Shown: piece by piece, positions 62,946-64,000 of the stretch
Position numbering within the stretch: the stretch's first letter is position 1
Layout of the letters: each line of letters starts with the position of its first letter
Assembly: GCF_014174255.1 (NCBI RefSeq)
Contig: NZ_JABEQJ010000006.1
Coordinates: 62,001-126,000 of the forward strand
DNA: 64,000 nucleotides
Reading direction: 5' to 3'
DNA from: Gluconacetobacter sacchari
Lineage (GTDB): Bacteria > Pseudomonadota > Alphaproteobacteria > Acetobacterales > Acetobacteraceae
Notes under the pieces: model-generated
Seen by the model: the letters and a program-made list of their open reading frames with translations, nothing else
The model's database searches: none
What the model was told of the DNA's origin: nothing
Program-made: the position numbers and the translations under genes

Positions 62946-64000
62946 CTATCGCGTGTTGTCTTGTCTCGTTTTGTCTCGTCTCGTTCGCAGCAGGACGCGG
63001 ATCGCGCGTGCCTGTACCGTCAGGCGTTCCATGTCGCCGACCGGGAGCGCCGCCTCGGGCGGGAGGATGTCGGCGGGTGGCGCGGCGGCAGTGTCGATGA
63101 CGCCGCGCCATGCGGTGCCGGCGCCCTGCGCCGCCTCGGGCAGGGCGAAATGCAGCGTGTCGTCCCAGCCGTTGATCAGGACATACAGGTCGTCATCCTC
63201 CATCGTCGCGCCCCGCAGAAAGAAGGCCAGGCTGCGCGAGACCGGGCGCAGATCCGGGTCGCCGCCGTCGACGCCGTGCCACGAGACGTCGTCGCGCCAG
63301 CCGACGCTGCGCGCGATCGACGGGTGGGCGGCGCGAAAGGCGACCAGCATCCGCACGAAACGCAGCAGCGGCGCTTCGTTTTCCGTCAGGCGCCAGTCGA
63401 GCCAGTTGGTCGTGTCGTCGCGGTCGTACGGATTGGGATCGCCGCCCCGGCTGTGGCCGAATTCGTCGCCCGCCTGGAACATCGGCGTGCCGTTGGCCAG
63501 CATCAGCAGGCAGAAGCCGTTGCGCGTCTGCCGGCGGCGCAGCGCCTGTACCGGTTCGGGCGCGTCCGCCGCGCCCTGGTGGCCGCAATTGGCCGCGAAC
63601 TGGCCGGGATCGTCGTACGAGAACAGGTCGCGCAGGGTCAGCCCGTCGTGGCTGGCGAGGTAATTGATGCTCTGATAGGGGCGCGCGGCGTGGGCGCGGT
63701 CGTCGGGGAACAGGTCGGTGCTGCCGTAGAGCCGGGTCATCAGCAGCGGAACGCAGCCCTGGTCGCCGCGCAGGAACCGGCGGACATCGTCGCGGAAGCG
63801 GGCGTTCCATTGCCGCCACGTCCGCCCGGGGAAGGCGCGGCCCAGTTGCATCAGCGAGCCGTCGCCGGCCCAGGGCTCGGCGATCAGCCGGGTGTGCCAG
63901 TGGTGGGCGGTGTCGGACAGTTCGGTGACGATCGGCGGTTCGGTGGGATCGACATGGCCGGTCTCGTCGACCGAGAAGGTCGAGGCCAGGTCGAAGCGCA
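62946..64000 (-). CDS. glgX: Glycogen debranching enzyme GlgX, N-terminus beyond the window
   Basis: The minus-strand frame is open from the right edge to the stop at 62946, giving 351 residues of the C-terminal part of an isoamylase-type GH13 enzyme. It starts at RFDLAST, the catalytic-nucleophile strand, and includes TRLIAEPWAGDGSLMQLG, INYLASHDGLTLRDLFSY and TPMFQAGDEFGHSRGGDPN (in part), then a C-terminal beta domain. GlgX removes alpha-1,6 branches left by GlgP. The rest of the gene lies outside. Confidence 0.9.
   Translation of the reverse strand, partial: RFDLASTFSVDETGHVDPTEPPIVTELSDTAHHWHTRLIAEPWAGDGSLMQLGRAFPGRTWRQWNARFRDDVRRFLRGDQGCVPLLMTRLYGSTDLFPDDRAHAARPYQSINYLASHDGLTLRDLFSYDDPGQFAANCGHQGAADAPEPVQALRRRQTRNGFCLLMLANGTPMFQAGDEFGHSRGGDPNPYDRDDTTNWLDWRLTENEAPLLRFVRMLVAFRAAHPSIARSVGWRDDVSWHGVDGGDPDLRPVSRSLAFFLRGATMEDDDLYVLINGWDDTLHFALPEAAQGAGTAWRGVIDTAAAPPADILPPEAALPVGDMERLTVQARAIRVLLRTRRDKTRQDNTR

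Overview
The window is GC-rich chromosomal DNA, roughly two thirds G+C over most of its length, from an alphaproteobacterium. Acetobacteraceae (a Gluconacetobacter-like acetic acid bacterium) is my best guess. It rests on overall gene content, alphaproteobacterial families such as DUF2849 beside sulfite reductase and MbfA, and an IS1380-family transposase scar. I could not run a search to confirm it. I see no rRNA, tRNA, CRISPR array or intact mobile element.

Layout. 0-8.2 kb is a carbohydrate-acquisition locus: a LacI-type regulator (running off the left edge), a divergent OprB-like porin, an exported GH31 alpha-glucosidase, a frameshifted IS1380 remnant, and a convergent TonB-dependent receptor. 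The regulator, porin and GH31 genes have visibly lower GC and less biased codons than the rest. 8.6-17.7 kb carries a D-lactate-dehydrogenase-like flavoenzyme, an MgtC family protein, dihydroorotase, a YfgM-like/BamB/Der outer-membrane and ribosome assembly block, and a GntP permease. 18-25.7 kb is a co-directional run: sugar porter, dienelactone hydrolase, DHA2 exporter, and a 1349-residue GGDEF-EAL protein. 25.7-30.7 kb holds ubiA with a methyltransferase, rsmE, gshA and the iron exporter mbfA. 30.7-36.4 kb holds a MocR regulator divergent from a PNPOx-like enzyme, lolA, and the rsmI/lpoA divergent pair.

36.7-40.6 kb is a translationally coupled lipid A operon: a DUF374-WaaA fusion, lpxK, and an LpxL-like acyltransferase. 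40.7-46.8 kb encodes complete assimilatory sulfate reduction as two units (cysH-cysD-cysNC and DUF2849-cysI-DUF934). Each unit is preceded by the same 25-bp palindrome, which I regard as the best new regulatory signal here. 46.9-55.6 kb contains a universal stress protein, pdxH, fabI, aroC, osmC, metX-metW, a BadF-type kinase and an RNA helicase with a textbook terminator. 55.6-57.6 kb is a SoxR regulator divergent from an MFS exporter, with a recognisable SoxR box in a 19-bp-spacer promoter. 57.7-64 kb holds a 7TMR-DISM GGDEF-EAL protein and glycogen breakdown genes glgX (cut by the right edge) and glgP.

The genes of each block work together as pathways: sugar capture and hydrolysis, lipid A-Kdo assembly, sulfate to sulfide to O-acetylhomoserine chemistry, and glycogen mobilisation. 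The most testable unreported features are the shared sulfur-operon palindrome, the SoxR-MFS promoter, the DUF374-WaaA fusion, the tandem repeat between osmC and metX, and the structured leaders of mbfA and the sugar porter.
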